A stretch of 64,000 nucleotides of DNA from positions 1,302,001 through 1,366,000 of the forward strand of contig NZ_RHIB01000001.1 in assembly GCF_003710255.1 (NCBI RefSeq). Reading direction: 5' to 3'. The DNA comes from Alteribacter keqinensis (GTDB lineage: Bacteria; Bacillota; Bacilli; Bacillales; Salisediminibacteriaceae). The translations under genes were made by a program, and so were the position numbers. The notes under the pieces were generated by a model, which was not told the DNA's origin, searched no databases, and saw only the letters and a program-made list of their open reading frames with translations. This document shows, piece after piece, positions 1 to 11,599 of the stretch (position 1 is its first letter; each line of letters starts with the position of its first letter).

Positions 1-3000
1 GTACTGCCATTAAAACATAGGCCGAAGCGTGGGCTTTCGGAAACATGTACTTGATTTTAAGGCACGAACCGATATACCAGTCCGGCACACCGTGTTTTTT
101 CATCTCTTCAATCCATTCTTCCTGGAGCCCTTTTCCTTTACGTACAAATTCCATGATTTTAAAGGCAAGGCTGTCTTCGAGCCCTTTGTACTGAAGATAC
201 ACCATAATGTCGTCACGGCATCCGATAACGTCTTTTAATACACACGTCCCATCGGCAATTAGGTCGGCAGCATTATTCAGCCATACATCCGTTCCGTGGG
301 AAAGACCGGAAATCTGAACGAGTTCGCTGAACGTGCTCGGCTTTGTATCTTCAAGCATCTGTCTTACAAAACGGGTGCCAAATTCGGGAATTCCATAAGT
401 TCCGGTCTTACACATGATCTGGTCTTCCGTTACCCCGAGTGACTCTGTACCGCTGAACAGTTTAAACACTTCCGGGTCGTCAACAGGGATATCCTGCGGG
501 TCCATCCCTGATAAGTCCTGGAGCATCCTGATTACCGTCGGATCATCGTGTCCGAGGATATCAAGCTTCAAAAGATTATCGTGGATCGAATGGAAGTCAA
601 AGTGCGTTGTCTTCCATTCTGATTCCCGGTCATCTGCAGGAAACTGAATGGGTGAAAAGTCATAGATGTCCAGGTGATCCGGTACGACAATGATCCCCCC
701 GGGGTGCTGTCCGGTGGTCCTCTTGACTCCGGTACAGCCGGAGACAAGACGGTCAATCTCAGCTCCCCTCAGACGGAGCTGGTTGTCATCTTCATAACCC
801 TTTACGAATCCGTATGCCGTTTTTTCCGCTACTGTACCGATCGTTCCGGCACGGTAGACATAATCAACACCGAACAATTCTTTTGTATAGTTATGGGCAA
901 CAGGCTGATAGTCACCTGAGAAGTTTAAGTCGATATCAGGTACTTTGTCTCCTTTAAATCCAAGGAAGGTTTCAAAGGGGATGTCCTGCCCGTCTTTTGT
1001 ATATTCTGCTCCGCACTTTTCACAGTTTTTATCGGGAAGGTCAAACCCGGATCCGACTGAGCCGTCATCAAAGAATATACTGTGCTTGCAATCAGGACAC
1101 ACATAGTGCGGCGGCAGAGGATTCACCTCTGTAATTTCCGTCATGGTAGCTACAAAGCTCGACCCTACTGACCCCCGTGAACCAACAAGATATCCGTCAT
1201 CAAGAGATTTTTTTACGAGTTTTTGAGAGATAAGATAAATAACGGAGAACCCGTTGCTGATAATGGACTTGAGTTCTTTTTCAATACGCGCTTCCACAAT
1301 TTCAGGAAGATCATCCCCGTAAATGCTTTTTGCCATGGAATAAGTCATATCACGCATTTCATCATCTGCCCCTTCAAGGTTGGGGGTGTAGAGGTCATCA
1401 GGTATGGGCTTAATCTCATCGATATCATCTGCGATCATATTAGGGTTCGTAACCACAACCTCTTTTCTCTTATCCTCAGAAAGGAAGGAGAAACACTCGA
1501 GCATCTCATCTGTAGTCCTGAAGTGGACATCGGGCAGAGAATGACGGTTCAGGGGGTTGGCGCCGCCCTGACTTGCTATTAGAATCTTTCGGTAGATTTT
1601 ATCTTCCTGGTGCAGGTAGTGGACGTTTCCGGTTGCCACTACCGGTTTATCAAGCTTCTCACCGAGTTCAACAATGTTTTTTAATATCTCTTTTAAAGCC
1701 AGTTCATCCCGGACGATTTCTTTTTCAATAAGTTTATAATAATTGGCAGGAGGCTGGACTTCCAGGTAATCATAAAATTTTGCGATTTCCTCTACTTCCT
1801 CCGGTGCTTTCTGCATCATCGCATCGAACACTTCACCGTTGTCACATCCGGAGCCGACGATAATCCCTTCCCGGTTTTTAGCAAGCACCGACCTTGGAAT
1901 TCTCGGGACTCTGTGGAAATAATCAATATGGGCTTTTGAAACGAGACGGTAGATATTACGAAGACCGTCCTGGTTCTTTGCCAGAAGAATACAGTGATTA
2001 GGCCTTTGTTTTTTATATTCATCACCGGTGGACTGGTAATTCAACTGGTTATGGTTTGTAATTCCTTGCTCTCCGGCGTCCTTGACCATTTTCCAGAGAA
2101 GATGGCCGGTAGCTTCCGCATCATAGATGGCACGGTGATGGGAGACCAGTTCAATGTTAAATTTCTTACAGAGCGTATTTAACCGGTAGTTACGGTAGTT
2201 CGGGTAAAGAAGCCGTGCAAGCTCCAGTGTATCAATGACCGGATTTGGTGTTTTATCATAACCGATCCTTTTAAACCCGGCATCGAGAAAGCCCATATCA
2301 AAGCTTGCATTATGGGCTACAAGGACAGCATCCCCCATCCAATTGTGGAAATCTTTCAGGACATCTCCGACTTCAGGTGCCCCTTCAACCATGTCGTCCG
2401 TAATTCCCGTAAGATCGATAATGGTAGGACTGAGCTTTTCATGGGGATTGGCAAACGATTCAAAGCGGTCGATGATCTCTCCTTCTTTCACTTTTACAGC
2501 AGCAAGCTCGATGATCGTATTGTAAACAGCAGACAGTCCTGTCGTCTCGACGTCAAAGACGACATACGTATCATCAGAGAGATTTCGGTCGGCTTCATTA
2601 TAGGCAATCGGCACACCATCATCCACCAGGTTGGCTTCGAGACCGTAAAGGATTTTAACCCCTTCTTTCTTGCCTGCTCCATAGGCTTCGGGATAGGCCT
2701 GGACAACACCATGATCAGTTACGGCAATGGCTTTATGTCCCCACTTTTTTGCCTGCTGGATGTATTTAGAGACACTTGTTACGGCATCCATCTGACTCAT
2801 TGGTGTATGAAGGTGAAGCTCAACACGTTTCTCATCCTCAGGAGCAAGATCCTGTTTTTCAACAGGCCGTACTTCCTGGATGTCACGCGCCATCATCGTC
2901 AGGTCCCGGACAAACGTATCGTGCTGGATCATACCTTTTACTTTCAGCCACATACCCTTTTTGATTGCTTCAAGCGCAGGAACATCCTCTTTATCTTTTG

Positions 3001-3820
3001 AAAACATCTTAATCAGGAACGAATCGGTATAGTCGGTCATTTTAAAGGTCAGAAGGGTTCGGCCGCTTCTGAGTTCCCTTGTTTCTGCATCAAATACGTA
3101 ACCTTGAAATACAATATTGTTTTCTTCTTCCTGTACTTCTTCCATTCGCTTAGGCTCGTCTTTAATCGGTTTACCGATGGCAACTGCCGACTGACTGCCA
3201 AGTTCTTTTGCTTTCTTTTCTATTTTCTGTTTCTCCATCATCGCTTCGACAACTTTGGAGTGATCTTCTTCTTGTTTTTTCTCTACAAACTTCTCGTAAG
3301 CTTCCTTCGATTCTTTCACAGTTGCATCGATCTGCATGGAAGGAAATCCTGTCTGAACAAGAAGGGCTTTCAGCGGTTCTGATACTTTTCGCTTCATCAT
3401 TTCCGCTTCAGCATCATTTATAGCAGCAAGAAACAGTTTGTTCTGTTCAACTGAAGGGACCTGCTCTTTCAGACGGCGGATGAGGCCGTTTGTCGTTTTT
3501 TTCAGACACTCTGTAAAATAAGGCCAGTAGCTCTCAATATGACTCTTTGGATCGACAGGTTCCTCGTAACGGAGAGAGAGTTCAACCTTTGCGATATGCT
3601 TTAAGCCTTCTATAATCGTAGTCCGGAATACCTCAAATGCCGGAAATGGAAGAACAGCCGGCAGACAAAAAGCAAAGTGCCAGCGTTTTTCATTTTTATA
3701 GACTTCCAGCTTTTCTATGTATCCGCCTTTAACATGGTTATCGGTAATTGCACCTGGCATCGCTACTTGTTCTAACAGAAGCTCAAACCGTTCACGGCGG
3801 ATTTGAAGCTCATCTTTCAT
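1..3820 (-). CDS. polC: DNA polymerase III alpha subunit, PolC type (3' end cut by the window edge)
   Basis: This is the replicative polymerase of low-GC Gram-positives, with its own proofreading exonuclease. It is read from an ATG at 3820-3818 as 1273 codons without a stop to the left edge, so about 160 C-terminal residues are missing compared with the usual roughly 1440. Visible in order are an N-terminal domain and an OB-fold, a PHP domain starting near residue 330 ([13 protein letters not shown]), the DEDD exonuclease near residue 415 (VFDVETTGL) that interrupts the PHP region as is typical of PolC, a four-cysteine zinc motif near residues 905-940 (CPDC...CEKC), and the polymerase catalytic motif PDIDLNFSG near residue 955. 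It follows proS as in B. subtilis. Identity is certain; only the end is unseen. Confidence 0.98.
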   Translation of the reverse strand, partial: MKDELQIRRERFELLLEQVAMPGAITDNHVKGGYIEKLEVYKNEKRWHFAFCLPAVLPFPAFEVFRTTIIEGLKHIAKVELSLRYEEPVDPKSHIESYWPYFTECLKKTTNGLIRRLKEQVPSVEQNKLFLAAINDAEAEMMKRKVSEPLKALLVQTGFPSMQIDATVKESKEAYEKFVEKKQEEDHSKVVEAMMEKQKIEKKAKELGSQSAVAIGKPIKDEPKRMEEVQEEENNIVFQGYVFDAETRELRSGRTLLTFKMTDYTDSFLIKMFSKDKEDVPALEAIKKGMWLKVKGMIQHDTFVRDLTMMARDIQEVRPVEKQDLAPEDEKRVELHLHTPMSQMDAVTSVSKYIQQAKKWGHKAIAVTDHGVVQAYPEAYGAGKKEGVKILYGLEANLVDDGVPIAYNEADRNLSDDTYVVFDVETTGLSAVYNTIIELAAVKVKEGEIIDRFESFANPHEKLSPTIIDLTGITDDMVEGAPEVGDVLKDFHNWMGDAVLVAHNASFDMGFLDAGFKRIGYDKTPNPVIDTLELARLLYPNYRNYRLNTLCKKFNIELVSHHRAIYDAEATGHLLWKMVKDAGEQGITNHNQLNYQSTGDEYKKQRPNHCILLAKNQDGLRNIYRLVSKAHIDYFHRVPRIPRSVLAKNREGIIVGSGCDNGEVFDAMMQKAPEEVEEIAKFYDYLEVQPPANYYKLIEKEIVRDELALKEILKNIVELGEKLDKPVVATGNVHYLHQEDKIYRKILIASQGGANPLNRHSLPDVHFRTTDEMLECFSFLSEDKRKEVVVTNPNMIADDIDEIKPIPDDLYTPNLEGADDEMRDMTYSMAKSIYGDDLPEIVEARIEKELKSIISNGFSVIYLISQKLVKKSLDDGYLVGSRGSVGSSFVATMTEITEVNPLPPHYVCPDCKHSIFFDDGSVGSGFDLPDKNCEKCGAEYTKDGQDIPFETFLGFKGDKVPDIDLNFSGDYQPVAHNYTKELFGVDYVYRAGTIGTVAEKTAYGFVKGYEDDNQLRLRGAEIDRLVSGCTGVKRTTGQHPGGIIVVPDHLDIYDFSPIQFPADDRESEWKTTHFDFHSIHDNLLKLDILGHDDPTVIRMLQDLSGMDPQDIPVDDPEVFKLFSGTESLGVTEDQIMCKTGTYGIPEFGTRFVRQMLEDTKPSTFSELVQISGLSHGTDVWLNNAADLIADGTCVLKDVIGCRDDIMVYLQYKGLEDSLAFKIMEFVRKGKGLQEEWIEEMKKHGVPDWYIGSCLKIKYMFPKAHASAYVLMAV

Positions 3821-3896
3821 GAAACGTTCCCCCTCTTTCTATCCTCTGGTCAAACATGTTCCTATTTACGCCTCCAAAAGGGGGCTTCACGTTTTA

Positions 3897-3942
3897 AGGG
3901 TGCCCCGTCAGGCTGGAAACCGCCTTTTTTTCGGGACACCCT
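3897..3942 (-). terminator. Hairpin between proS and polC, possible weak terminator
   Basis: Ten-base arms GGGTGTCCCG and CGGGGCACCC (minus-strand sense, one G-U pair) enclose a 24-base loop. The run that follows is TTAAAA rather than a U tract, so termination would be weak and some read-through from proS into polC is expected. Confidence 0.4.
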
Positions 3943-3967
3943 CAAGTAATATCTTAAATCAGATTGA

Positions 3968-5668
3968 TTACAGTTTCAAATGGCGTGAAATGGTATCCAT
4001 CAGTTTATCTTTATGGACTTCCATTTTTTCTTCTTCATTACGAAGCTTCACTTCGAGAATACCTTCATCTGCTTTTTTCCCTACCGTTACACGGACAGGC
4101 ATCCCAAACAGGTCGGCATCTTTAAACTTAACCCCCGGACGCTCTGCCCGGTCGTCAAACAGAACATCATAGCGGGAACTGAGGCTTTCGTATAGCTCTT
4201 CCGCAAGTTCCCTCTGGGCCTCCTGCTTCATATTTACAGGAATAAGGTGAACGTGGAATGGTGCAACGCTGTGAGGCCATACAATTCCGTTTTCATCATG
4301 GTGCTGCTCAATAATAGCGGCTACCGTTCTGGAAACGCCAATCCCGTAGCTTCCCATTACCATCGGCTGGGATTTACCATTCTCGTCAAGGAATGTTCCC
4401 TTCATCGATTCACTGTAGCGGGTTCCGAGTTTGAATACGTGTCCAACCTCAATTCCTTCCTTAAACTGAATCGTTCCTTTGCCATCCGGTGAAGGATCTC
4501 CTTCCTGAATTAAACGAAGATCACTGTATTCAAGATCAGAGAGGTCCCTTTCCGGATTTACATTCACATAGTGGGTGTCTGTTTCATTTGCTCCGCAAAC
4601 GCCGTTAACAACTGATTTTACGGCATGGTCTGCAATGATCTTTAAGTCTTTTGCTGCACCTACCGGACCGATAAACCCTGTAATGCTGCCTAAGTGCTGT
4701 TTCGTCTGTTCATCGCTTGCAAGTTCCACCATCTGTGCATCAAGGACATGCTTGATTTTGATGTCATTTACTTCATGGTCTCCCCTTACAAGAACAAGAA
4801 CAGGCTCGCCATCTACGATAAACAGCATGCTCTTGATCAGGTCTGCAGGGTTTTTCTCCAGGAAATCAGCGACATCGGTAATGGACTTCTTACCTGGCGT
4901 ATCTATTTTTTCAAGCTCTTTTAGAGGCTCGTCCCGCTTTTCATACGAAACATTAACCGGAGCGATTTCAATGTTCGCTGCAAAGGACGATTCATTTGAA
5001 TAAGCGATTGTATCCTCACCGATATCACTGAGAACCATAAATTCGTGTGTGTCCTTTCCTCCCATCGCACCGGAATCGGCAACGACGGCACGGAAATCGA
5101 GTCCGCAGCGGGTAAAGACATTCGTATAGGCGTCATACATTTTACGGTAGCTTTCATCGAGACCTTCGAAGTCTTTGTCAAAGGAGTATGCGTCTTTCAT
5201 AAGGAATTCACGTGATCTTAAGATTCCAAAACGGGGGCGTCTTTCATCACGGAATTTTGTCTGAATCTGATAGAGTGTCATAGGAAGACGCTTATAGGAA
5301 TTCACATCATCACGGACAAGAGCTGTGATAACTTCCTCATGGGTAGGACCTAAAGCAAATTCTCTCTGGTGACGGTCTTTTACACGCATAAGTTCCGGAC
5401 CGTACATCTCCCAGCGTCCGCTCTCCTGCCACAGTTCCGCATTTTGAATTGCCGGCATGAGCATTTCCTGGGCTCCCGACTTGTCCATTTCCTCACGGAT
5501 AATTGTTTCCACTTTTTTCAGTGCTTTTAACCCTAATGGCAGAAACGAATAAACACCTGCAGAGCTCTGGCGGATCAATCCTGCCCTAAGCATAAGCTGA
5601 TGGCTCTTAACCTCCGCATCACTTGGGGCTTCTCTTAATGTTGGCGATAAAAATGTGCTTTGTTTCAT
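3968..5668 (-). CDS. proS: Prolyl-tRNA synthetase (bacterial type)
   Basis: Charges tRNA-Pro with proline in the cytoplasm; class II synthetase of the bacterial ProS architecture. The 566-aa length matches the family (B. subtilis 564). The N-terminal catalytic core starts with the conserved stretch [20 protein letters not shown], and the motif 2 region [20 protein letters not shown] is near residues 137-156. An editing (INS) insertion follows around residues 230-400, then motif 3 ([17 protein letters not shown]) near residue 440 and an anticodon-binding domain at the C terminus. The first 10 residues include the MKQS start next to a GGTGG ribosome site. It lies between rseP and polC, as in B. 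subtilis. I looked for a T-box leader upstream and did not see one. Confidence 0.97.
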   Translation of the reverse strand: MKQSTFLSPTLREAPSDAEVKSHQLMLRAGLIRQSSAGVYSFLPLGLKALKKVETIIREEMDKSGAQEMLMPAIQNAELWQESGRWEMYGPELMRVKDRHQREFALGPTHEEVITALVRDDVNSYKRLPMTLYQIQTKFRDERRPRFGILRSREFLMKDAYSFDKDFEGLDESYRKMYDAYTNVFTRCGLDFRAVVADSGAMGGKDTHEFMVLSDIGEDTIAYSNESSFAANIEIAPVNVSYEKRDEPLKELEKIDTPGKKSITDVADFLEKNPADLIKSMLFIVDGEPVLVLVRGDHEVNDIKIKHVLDAQMVELASDEQTKQHLGSITGFIGPVGAAKDLKIIADHAVKSVVNGVCGANETDTHYVNVNPERDLSDLEYSDLRLIQEGDPSPDGKGTIQFKEGIEVGHVFKLGTRYSESMKGTFLDENGKSQPMVMGSYGIGVSRTVAAIIEQHHDENGIVWPHSVAPFHVHLIPVNMKQEAQRELAEELYESLSSRYDVLFDDRAERPGVKFKDADLFGMPVRVTVGKKADEGILEVKLRNEEEKMEVHKDKLMDTISRHLKL

Positions 5669-6007
5669 ATGTATACCACCTCGTATTCAATTTGAATAAG
5701 CGATGAGGCCGGGACATAATGAAAGTGTTTAGGTGAGAACCTGACAAAGTACTGACTTAGCGGATGAAATATACGAAGACTCCTGCGGGATGAAAAGCAA
5801 AGGTGAGACCCCGGAGCGCGAAAGCGCGAGGAGGCTCACCAGCTTCCCACGGAAAGCGAAGTATATTTCAGGAGCGGTTTATCAGCGCCGCTACGATTTG
5901 TTCGGATTCCCGTTGACTAAAACACTTCTGTGCCAGCCTCATGCTTTAAACTTTATTGGTTTGTTTTTTGTTTCTGATACTGCCTGCCTGCGCTCATTTA
6001 TTGTTTT
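5669..6007. other. Intergenic gap proS-rseP, filled by a palindromic repeat
   Basis: This 339-bp gap contains no credible gene. Most of it is the long inverted-repeat element at 5705-5940. The plus-strand open frame across 5790-6269 runs through the repeat and then antisense through rseP, and is not a gene. Confidence 0.8.
5705..5940. repeat. Family I palindromic repeat, uninterrupted copy
   Basis: An element of about 236 bp folds on itself. The left end GAGGCCGGGACATAA...AGTGTTTAG is matched in inverted form by the right end CTAAAACACTTCTGTGCCAGCCTC. Inside, GATGAAATATACGAAGACTCC pairs imperfectly with GGAAAGCGAAGTATATTTC, and the apex is GAGCGCGAAAGCGCGAGGAGGCTC. A second copy with the same ends lies at 60111-60617, carrying two insertions. 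GACTCCTGCGGG-type palindromes are widespread in Bacillaceae intergenic DNA (recalled, not searched). Confidence 0.85.
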
Positions 6008-7267
6008 TTACAGGAAAAACTTATTGATGTCGTTCCATGTTACCACGAGCATCAGGAGCATGAGCAGGGCAAACCCGATGAAGTGTACCATACCTTCTTT
6101 TTGCGGATCAATCGGCTTGCCTCTAACAGCCTCAAGTCCGATAAACATCAGTCGTCCACCATCCAGGGCAGGGAGCGGGAGAAGGTTGATAATCCCCAGG
6201 TTTACACTCAAAATGGCTGCCCACTGCATGAGTACCAGGATACCCATTGCTGCGACTTCGCCGGTATAGCTGTATATCCCTACAGGACCCGCAAGATGAT
6301 CAAGGCTGAACTGCCCTGTTACAAGCATTCCGAGAGCTTCAACAATCAGGACAGTATACTCGTAGGTCGTGGTAAACCCAAAGAGAATGGAACCAAAAAC
6401 ATTAAACTCTGTGGGCGGGTAAATACCGACAACACCCTGAACCTGTTCTTCAGGACCGATTCTTTCATCAGGTACCATTTCGACCTGGAACGTCTCAGAT
6501 CCTCTCTCTACTTGGAATAAAAGAGATTCGTTGGCACTTCCCTGAATAATGGTAGTCATCTCTTCCCAAGTGGAGACATTTTCGCCGTCAATTGAAAGGA
6601 TCCGGTCACCCTGTTCAAGACCCGCTTCAATTGCTACTCCGTCGTCTGTTACATCACCTACAAGGGCTTCGTCAACGGGAAGTCCGGCAATCAGTGCATA
6701 GGCAGTAAGAATAACTGCCGCCAGGGCAAAGTTCATCATCGGGCCTGCAAAAATGGCCATCGCCCGCTGCGGAATCGTTTTTGATGGGAACTGGCGGTCA
6801 TAAGGAGCAATCTGTGTTGCTTCCTCATCGTGGATAAAGTTCGCCTTTTCGTGTACAGGATACGTAACCAGACCTTCTTCATCTGCTACATAACCTTGTA
6901 CAAAAAGCTTATGTTCAAGATCAATTTTTTCTACCTGAATCACTTTGCAGTCCGGATGTTTTGATTTATTGTTTACAACAATATCGGTCACCCGGTCCTG
7001 TTCATCGAATTTAAGGCCGATCTCATAGCCCGGCTTGATCTGTATCATTTCCGGGTCTTCTCCGGCCATCCTTACAAACCCGCCTAAAGGAAGGAGACGG
7101 ATCGTGTAGGTTGTCTCATTCTTTTTGAAAGAAAAGATCTTCGGACCGAAACCGATGGCAAATTCACGGCATAAAATTCCTGCCCGCTTTGCAAAAATCA
7201 AATGTCCCCATTCGTGAATGAAAACCAAAAGACCAAAAATTATCACAATAGCTATAAACGTATTCAC
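6008..7267 (-). CDS. rseP: Site-2 intramembrane zinc metalloprotease RseP/RasP
   Basis: A membrane-embedded protease that cleaves anti-sigma factors such as RsiW, and remnant signal peptides, after a site-1 cut. Residues 18-22 form the zinc motif HEWGH in the first membrane helix, and the second metal motif [12 protein letters not shown] lies near residue 370. A PDZ domain (about residues 200-285, [12 protein letters not shown] region) and further membrane helices near 175 and at the C terminus complete the fold. The 419-aa length matches B. subtilis RasP (about 420). It lies 14 bp downstream of dxr, so the two are probably cotranscribed. A palindromic repeat separates it from proS. Confidence 0.97.
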   Translation of the reverse strand: MNTFIAIVIIFGLLVFIHEWGHLIFAKRAGILCREFAIGFGPKIFSFKKNETTYTIRLLPLGGFVRMAGEDPEMIQIKPGYEIGLKFDEQDRVTDIVVNNKSKHPDCKVIQVEKIDLEHKLFVQGYVADEEGLVTYPVHEKANFIHDEEATQIAPYDRQFPSKTIPQRAMAIFAGPMMNFALAAVILTAYALIAGLPVDEALVGDVTDDGVAIEAGLEQGDRILSIDGENVSTWEEMTTIIQGSANESLLFQVERGSETFQVEMVPDERIGPEEQVQGVVGIYPPTEFNVFGSILFGFTTTYEYTVLIVEALGMLVTGQFSLDHLAGPVGIYSYTGEVAAMGILVLMQWAAILSVNLGIINLLPLPALDGGRLMFIGLEAVRGKPIDPQKEGMVHFIGFALLMLLMLVVTWNDINKFFL

Positions 7268-7281
7268 GTTATCACAACCTT

Positions 7282-8430
7282 TTACTTCATATCGGTTTGA
7301 ACAAAACGGCGGGTCATACGGTCTACTTCAAAGATTGTATCAAGATCCGGGTTTTGAATCACTGAATGGGACTCAAGCGCCTGTTCGATGATCGTTTCGA
7401 TCTGAAGGAACTGGATTTTCCCATTGAGGAAAGCATCCACTGCCTCTTCATTTGCTGCATTAAGAACAGTTGGAGCTGTTCCTCCGATCCGCCCCGCTTC
7501 GTATGCAATCTTCAAACAGCGAAAACGTTCAAAATCCGGCTTTGAAAAATGAAGCGTTCCGATTTCCCACAAGTTTAACCTTTTCTTATCAGGCATTGCA
7601 AGACGGTCCGGGAGTGACAAAGCATATTGAATCGGCACTTTCATATCCGGCATACCGAGGTGGGCCAGTACGCTACCATCAATATATTCTACCATGGAGT
7701 GGATCATGCTTTCTTTATGAAGGATCACATCAATCATCTCGTAAGGCATATCAAACAGCCAGCGGGCCTCTATCACTTCAAGCCCTTTGTTCATCATCGT
7801 TGCCGAATCGATAGTAATTTTTGCTCCCATACTCCAGTTCGGGTGGTTCAGGGCATCCTCCACTGTCACACCTTCGAGCTCTGCTCTCGTTTTATCACGG
7901 AAACTGCCTCCCGATGCCGTAAGAATTAATCTCTCCACTTCCTTTTCGGAATTCCCTTCAAGGCACTGGTAAATGGCAGAGTGCTCGCTGTCTATCGGAA
8001 TCAGCTTTACGTTATTCTCTTTTGCAGCACGGGTTACGATGTGACCCGCTGTCACGAGCGTCTCCTTGTTGGCAAGAGCTACATCTTTCTTGGCCTTCAT
8101 CCCTCTGAGTGTAGGCTCCAGTCCGACACTGCCCATAAGAGCATTGACAATCGTGTCCCCCTCCGCCTGTTCCACGGCTTCAAGAAGGCCTTCTCTGCCA
8201 TAGCCGGTTTTGACTGAACCAGGGATCATCGTTTTCAATTTTTCTTCGTCTTCTTTTCGTTGAACACATACAAATTCCGGTTTGAATTCCCGGATTTGTT
8301 GAGCTGCAAGTTCAATGTTTCTTCCGCACGTTAAAGCGTGGAGTCTGAACTGTTCCGGATGGGCTCTGATGACGTCCAGAGTCTGGACACCAATGGAGCC
8401 GGTCGAACCTAGTAAAATAATCGTCTTCAT
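7282..8430 (-). CDS. dxr: 1-deoxy-D-xylulose 5-phosphate reductoisomerase
   Basis: Converts DXP to MEP with NADPH, the first committed step of the non-mevalonate isoprenoid pathway. The N terminus holds the nucleotide-binding loop [13 protein letters not shown] (residues 8-20). The metal and substrate motif [14 protein letters not shown] lies near residue 148, and further conserved blocks are [22 protein letters not shown] (in part) and the [12 protein letters not shown] lid near residues 205-250. The 382-aa length is typical. It is grouped with uppS and cdsA, so isoprenoid precursor, undecaprenyl carrier and phospholipid precursor synthesis are encoded together. Confidence 0.98.
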   Translation of the reverse strand: MKTIILLGSTGSIGVQTLDVIRAHPEQFRLHALTCGRNIELAAQQIREFKPEFVCVQRKEDEEKLKTMIPGSVKTGYGREGLLEAVEQAEGDTIVNALMGSVGLEPTLRGMKAKKDVALANKETLVTAGHIVTRAAKENNVKLIPIDSEHSAIYQCLEGNSEKEVERLILTASGGSFRDKTRAELEGVTVEDALNHPNWSMGAKITIDSATMMNKGLEVIEARWLFDMPYEMIDVILHKESMIHSMVEYIDGSVLAHLGMPDMKVPIQYALSLPDRLAMPDKKRLNLWEIGTLHFSKPDFERFRCLKIAYEAGRIGGTAPTVLNAANEEAVDAFLNGKIQFLQIETIIEQALESHSVIQNPDLDTIFEVDRMTRRFVQTDMK

Positions 8431-8475
8431 CGCTTTGACGCCCCTTTTATGTCTGTAGCCGCATACAAAGCGAAA

Positions 8476-9270
8476 CTACTGAATGAATGATAGTAAATAT
8501 AAAATCGGCATGACAAAGATTAAACTGTCAAACCTGTCAAGAATACCTCCGTGTCCCGGGAGAACCTGTCCTGAATCTTTCACAGAATAATGCCTTTTCA
8601 AGGCTGATTCCACAAGGTCCCCAAGCTGGCCCGAAACACTCACCACAAGGATAAACAAAAGCGTTATGAGCATAGAGTCGTATACCGGGAAGAAAAACGA
8701 ATAAATAAATCCGAACAGGATCGCAAAGGCGATTCCCCCAAGAGAGCCTTCAATCGTTTTTTTCGGGCTGATATGGGGCCATAGTTTATGTTTACCGAGA
8801 AACCTGCCGCAGAAATATGCGCCGGAATCCGTTACCCACACAAGAATCAGGACAAAGAACAAAAAGATAAGTCCGTCTTCAAGAAAACGGGCAGCTAAAA
8901 AATAATGAAAACCAAAACCTATGTATACTGAAGACAGAATAATAAAACCTGCTTCATCAAATGTAAACGCATTTTTGGAGATGACCGTCAAAGCCAGAAG
9001 AACAATGATCATCAGCAGGAACGTCTCTGTTCTCTCAAGGTGTATGAGATCAAAGTTTAATATGTTCTCAGGTAAAAGAAGGAGCCACATAAAAATAAAT
9101 CCGATCGCCCCGCGATAGGAGAAAGGAGACATCCCTTTCATTTTAAGTATCTCAGCCATTGCAATGGTCGCTAGCAAAAAGATAAGGAAGGTGAATGGCA
9201 GCCCTCCAACGAGTATTACAGCTAAAAATCCGGCGCCGGCAACGACACCGGTAATAATTCGTTGTTTCAT
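8476..9270 (-). CDS. cdsA: Phosphatidate cytidylyltransferase (CDP-diglyceride synthase)
   Basis: Makes CDP-diacylglycerol from phosphatidic acid and CTP in the cytoplasmic membrane, for phospholipid synthesis. The 264-aa protein is almost entirely hydrophobic with about seven or eight predicted helices. The C-terminal family signature is complete near residues 213-250 (QLGDLVESALKRHYSVKDSG followed by PGHGGILDRFDSL), including the acidic residues thought to bind metal. It begins 14 bp after uppS, matching the conserved uppS-cdsA-dxr-rseP cluster. Confidence 0.97.
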   Translation of the reverse strand: MKQRIITGVVAGAGFLAVILVGGLPFTFLIFLLATIAMAEILKMKGMSPFSYRGAIGFIFMWLLLLPENILNFDLIHLERTETFLLMIIVLLALTVISKNAFTFDEAGFIILSSVYIGFGFHYFLAARFLEDGLIFLFFVLILVWVTDSGAYFCGRFLGKHKLWPHISPKKTIEGSLGGIAFAILFGFIYSFFFPVYDSMLITLLFILVVSVSGQLGDLVESALKRHYSVKDSGQVLPGHGGILDRFDSLIFVMPILYLLSFIQ

Positions 9271-9284
9271 TGTCCATCCACCTC

Positions 9285-10052
9285 CTATACGCCGCCGAAA
9301 CGACGTGTTCTCTTTTGATAAACGACAATCGCCTCTTTAAAGTGTTTTTCAGTAAAATCAGGCCACAGAACTTCTGTAAACCAGAATTCCGAATACGCGA
9401 GCTGCCAGAGCATAAAGTTACTGAGCCTGATCTCACCGCTCGTTCTGATCAGAAGATCCGGGTCTTTAAGTCCCCCGGTCATGAGATGGCTTCCTATGAT
9501 ATCTTCAGTGACGTCTTCAATAGCCAGTCTGCCACGTTCGATTTCTTTATAAACATCCTTCATGGCTTCAACCATTTCGTGTCTGCTTCCATAATTCAGG
9601 GCAAAATTCAGGATCAGTCCGTCATTACCGGAAGTATCTTCAATCGCTTTGTTGACGGCATCCCTGGTATGGCCGGGCAGGGCCTCTTTGGAACCTGTGA
9701 TGCGCACCTGTACATTCTCTTCGATTAACTGAGGGAGTTCTGCTTTTAAGAACCGTTCCGGCAGCCTCATCAGAAAGTCTACTTCAGGCTTGGGACGCTT
9801 CCAGTTTTCCGTTGAGAAAGCATAAAGCGTCAATGTTTTTACGCCTAGTTTATTGGACGTTTTTACAATCTTTTTAATTACATTCATTCCCTCGCGGTGA
9901 CCCGCAACCCGGGGTAGGCCCCTTTTTTTTGCCCAGCGGCCGTTTCCATCCATAATAATAGCCACATGCTCAGGAATATTCTGAGGATCGAGACTGGCTT
10001 CTTCTGAAGTATTGTTCTCTTCCTCTTTTCGGTTCGTCCATTTTTTTAACAT
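9285..10052 (-). CDS. uppS: Undecaprenyl diphosphate synthase (isoprenyl transferase)
   Basis: Extends farnesyl diphosphate with isopentenyl diphosphate in the cis configuration to give the lipid carrier for peptidoglycan and teichoic acids. The catalytic loop IIMDGNGRWAKKRGLPRVAGH begins near residue 32 (in part), with the metal-binding aspartate at about residue 35. The C-terminal substrate motif RTSGEIRLSNFMLWQLAYSE lies near residues 205-225, followed by EVLWPDF. The N terminus carries an extra charged stretch of about 20 residues (KEEENNTSEEAS) before the conserved core, as in other Bacillus UppS proteins. The frr terminator lies upstream, so this gene may open a new transcription unit. 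Confidence 0.97.
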   Translation of the reverse strand: MLKKWTNRKEEENNTSEEASLDPQNIPEHVAIIMDGNGRWAKKRGLPRVAGHREGMNVIKKIVKTSNKLGVKTLTLYAFSTENWKRPKPEVDFLMRLPERFLKAELPQLIEENVQVRITGSKEALPGHTRDAVNKAIEDTSGNDGLILNFALNYGSRHEMVEAMKDVYKEIERGRLAIEDVTEDIIGSHLMTGGLKDPDLLIRTSGEIRLSNFMLWQLAYSEFWFTEVLWPDFTEKHFKEAIVVYQKRTRRFGGV

Positions 10053-10144
10053 CGTAAATCCCCCAACATATAAAAAACAAAAGTGACTGACCAGTCAGAA
10101 TGTTACTGAATCTTTCACTTTATGAATCATCATTATTTAAGTGT

Positions 10145-10171
10145 AAAAAAACCCCCTTAATATAGAGGGTC
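10145..10171 (-). terminator. Intrinsic terminator after frr
   Basis: On the minus strand ACCCTC and GGGGGT arms enclose an AT-rich loop, followed by seven consecutive T residues. It separates the rpsB-tsf-pyrH-frr group from uppS. Confidence 0.75.
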
Positions 10172-10202
10172 TTTTACTCTGTTTATTTTACACGGTTTTC
10201 GG

Positions 10203-10760
10203 TTACACTTCCATGATTTCTTTTTCTTTGTTGTCGGCGATGCCGTCAATGGTCGTAACATAGCTGTCTGTTACCTTCTGGACATCATCCTGGCTGCGGC
10301 GGAGCTCATCTTCTGTCAGCTCACCGTCTTTTTGGAGCTTCTTAAGTTCATCATTACTGTCACGGCGGATGTTGCGGATAGCGACTTTCGCATCCTCTGA
10401 ATAACGGCGGACAAGCTTAACAAGTTCTGCACGGCGCTCTTCTGTCAATGCCGGAATGGTAATGCGGATGATGTTTCCGTCATTTGATGGAGACAGACCG
10501 AGATCCGCTTTTTGAATCGCACGTTCGATATCTGCAAGTGAAGATTTATCAAACGGCTGGATTGTCAGCATGCGTGCTTCAGGAACTGAAATGGTAGCAA
10601 GCTGGTTCAGCGGTGTCATCATTCCGTAGTATTCCACCTGTACTTTGTCAAGGATGGAAGGGTTCGCACGGCCAGCACGGAGTGTTGCCAGTTCCTTGCG
10701 TAAAGATTCGATTGATTTATCCATTCTTTCTTTTGCCTGATTAATGGTTTCCTGACTCAT
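10203..10760 (-). CDS. frr: Ribosome recycling factor
   Basis: Splits the post-termination ribosome together with EF-G. The 185-aa length is exact for the family. The N terminus has the helix [20 protein letters not shown] and the conserved [20 protein letters not shown] block near residues 26-46. The C-terminal helix carries the [21 protein letters not shown] type motif. It starts 2 bp after pyrH, and the pyrH-frr pairing is close to universal in Bacillales. A strong terminator follows it. Confidence 0.98.
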   Translation of the reverse strand: MSQETINQAKERMDKSIESLRKELATLRAGRANPSILDKVQVEYYGMMTPLNQLATISVPEARMLTIQPFDKSSLADIERAIQKADLGLSPSNDGNIIRITIPALTEERRAELVKLVRRYSEDAKVAIRNIRRDSNDELKKLQKDGELTEDELRRSQDDVQKVTDSYVTTIDGIADNKEKEIMEV

Positions 10761-10762
10761 GA

Positions 10763-11488
10763 TTAATTCGTCCCCCTTATTACTGTTCCGATTTCTTCAC
10801 CAATTACGGCGCGTTTAATGTTACCTTCCTCCATGAGAGAGAAGACAATCAATGGAATGTCGTTATCCATACATAGTGAGGAAGCTGTTGAATCCATCAC
10901 TGCAAGACCGTCTTTTAACAGGTCAAGGTAAGTGAGGGACTCGTATTTCTTTGCAGTTGCATCCTTGGAAGGATCTGCCGAGTAAACACCATCAACGTTG
11001 TTTTTGGCCATAAGAATCACGTCGGCTTCAATTTCAGCCGCACGAAGCGCTGCTGTCGTGTCGGTTGAGAAGTATGGATTCCCTGTACCTGCTGCAAAAA
11101 TGACTACGCGCTTTTTCTCAAGGTGTCTGATAGCACGTCTGCGTATGTAAGGTTCTGCAACCTGTCTCATTTCAATAGACGTCTGTACACGAGTCTGGAC
11201 GCCGATGTTCTCGAGGCTGTCCTGAAGAGCAAGGGAATTCATAACTGTTGCAAGCATCCCCATGTAGTCTGCCGTAGCTCTGTCCATTCCTTTTGCGCTT
11301 CCAGCCATACCGCGCCAAATGTTCCCGCCACCGACAATAATCGCAACTTCTACATCAAGCTCTACGATTTCTCTGATCTGCTCCCCGATGGACTGAATGA
11401 CAGAAGGATCAATTCCATATCCCTGGTTTCCGGCAAGCGCTTCTCCACTCAACTTCAATACAATACGTTTATATTTAGGATTCTCCAT
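10763..11488 (-). CDS. pyrH: UMP kinase
   Basis: Phosphorylates UMP to UDP with ATP in pyrimidine nucleotide synthesis; a hexameric amino-acid-kinase fold enzyme. The conserved N-terminal block [14 protein letters not shown] starts at about residue 6, followed by the glycine-rich loops [11 protein letters not shown] and the acceptor region [21 protein letters not shown] chose the ATG at 11488 (MENPKYK), preceded by GGAGGGTAAC, over a start 8 codons further upstream. This gives 241 aa, the usual size. It lies between tsf and frr, with a terminator after tsf. Confidence 0.97.
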   Translation of the reverse strand: MENPKYKRIVLKLSGEALAGNQGYGIDPSVIQSIGEQIREIVELDVEVAIIVGGGNIWRGMAGSAKGMDRATADYMGMLATVMNSLALQDSLENIGVQTRVQTSIEMRQVAEPYIRRRAIRHLEKKRVVIFAAGTGNPYFSTDTTAALRAAEIEADVILMAKNNVDGVYSADPSKDATAKKYESLTYLDLLKDGLAVMDSTASSLCMDNDIPLIVFSLMEEGNIKRAVIGEEIGTVIRGTN

Positions 11489-11562
11489 GTTACCCTCCAG
11501 AATTAGTCTCAAACAAAGGTGTGATAAAGCTATGGGATTGGTTAAAAAAGTTCGTTTACTTG

Positions 11563-11590
11563 GGAAAAAAGGGACACAATGTGCCCCTCT
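11563..11590 (-). terminator. Intrinsic terminator after tsf
   Basis: The minus-strand hairpin GGGGCA-CATTG-TGTCCC is followed directly by six T residues. It lies in the 87-bp space between tsf and pyrH, so pyrH expression either depends on read-through or has its own promoter. Confidence 0.75.
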
Positions 11591-11599
11591 TGACTTGCC

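Noticed and set aside
2312-3001. 229-aa plus-strand frame
   Set aside because: It is antisense to polC, which carries clear domain motifs across the same bases.
5669-6007. T-box leader before proS
   Set aside because: Neither the T-box sequence nor a specifier stem is present; the region is a dispersed palindromic repeat.
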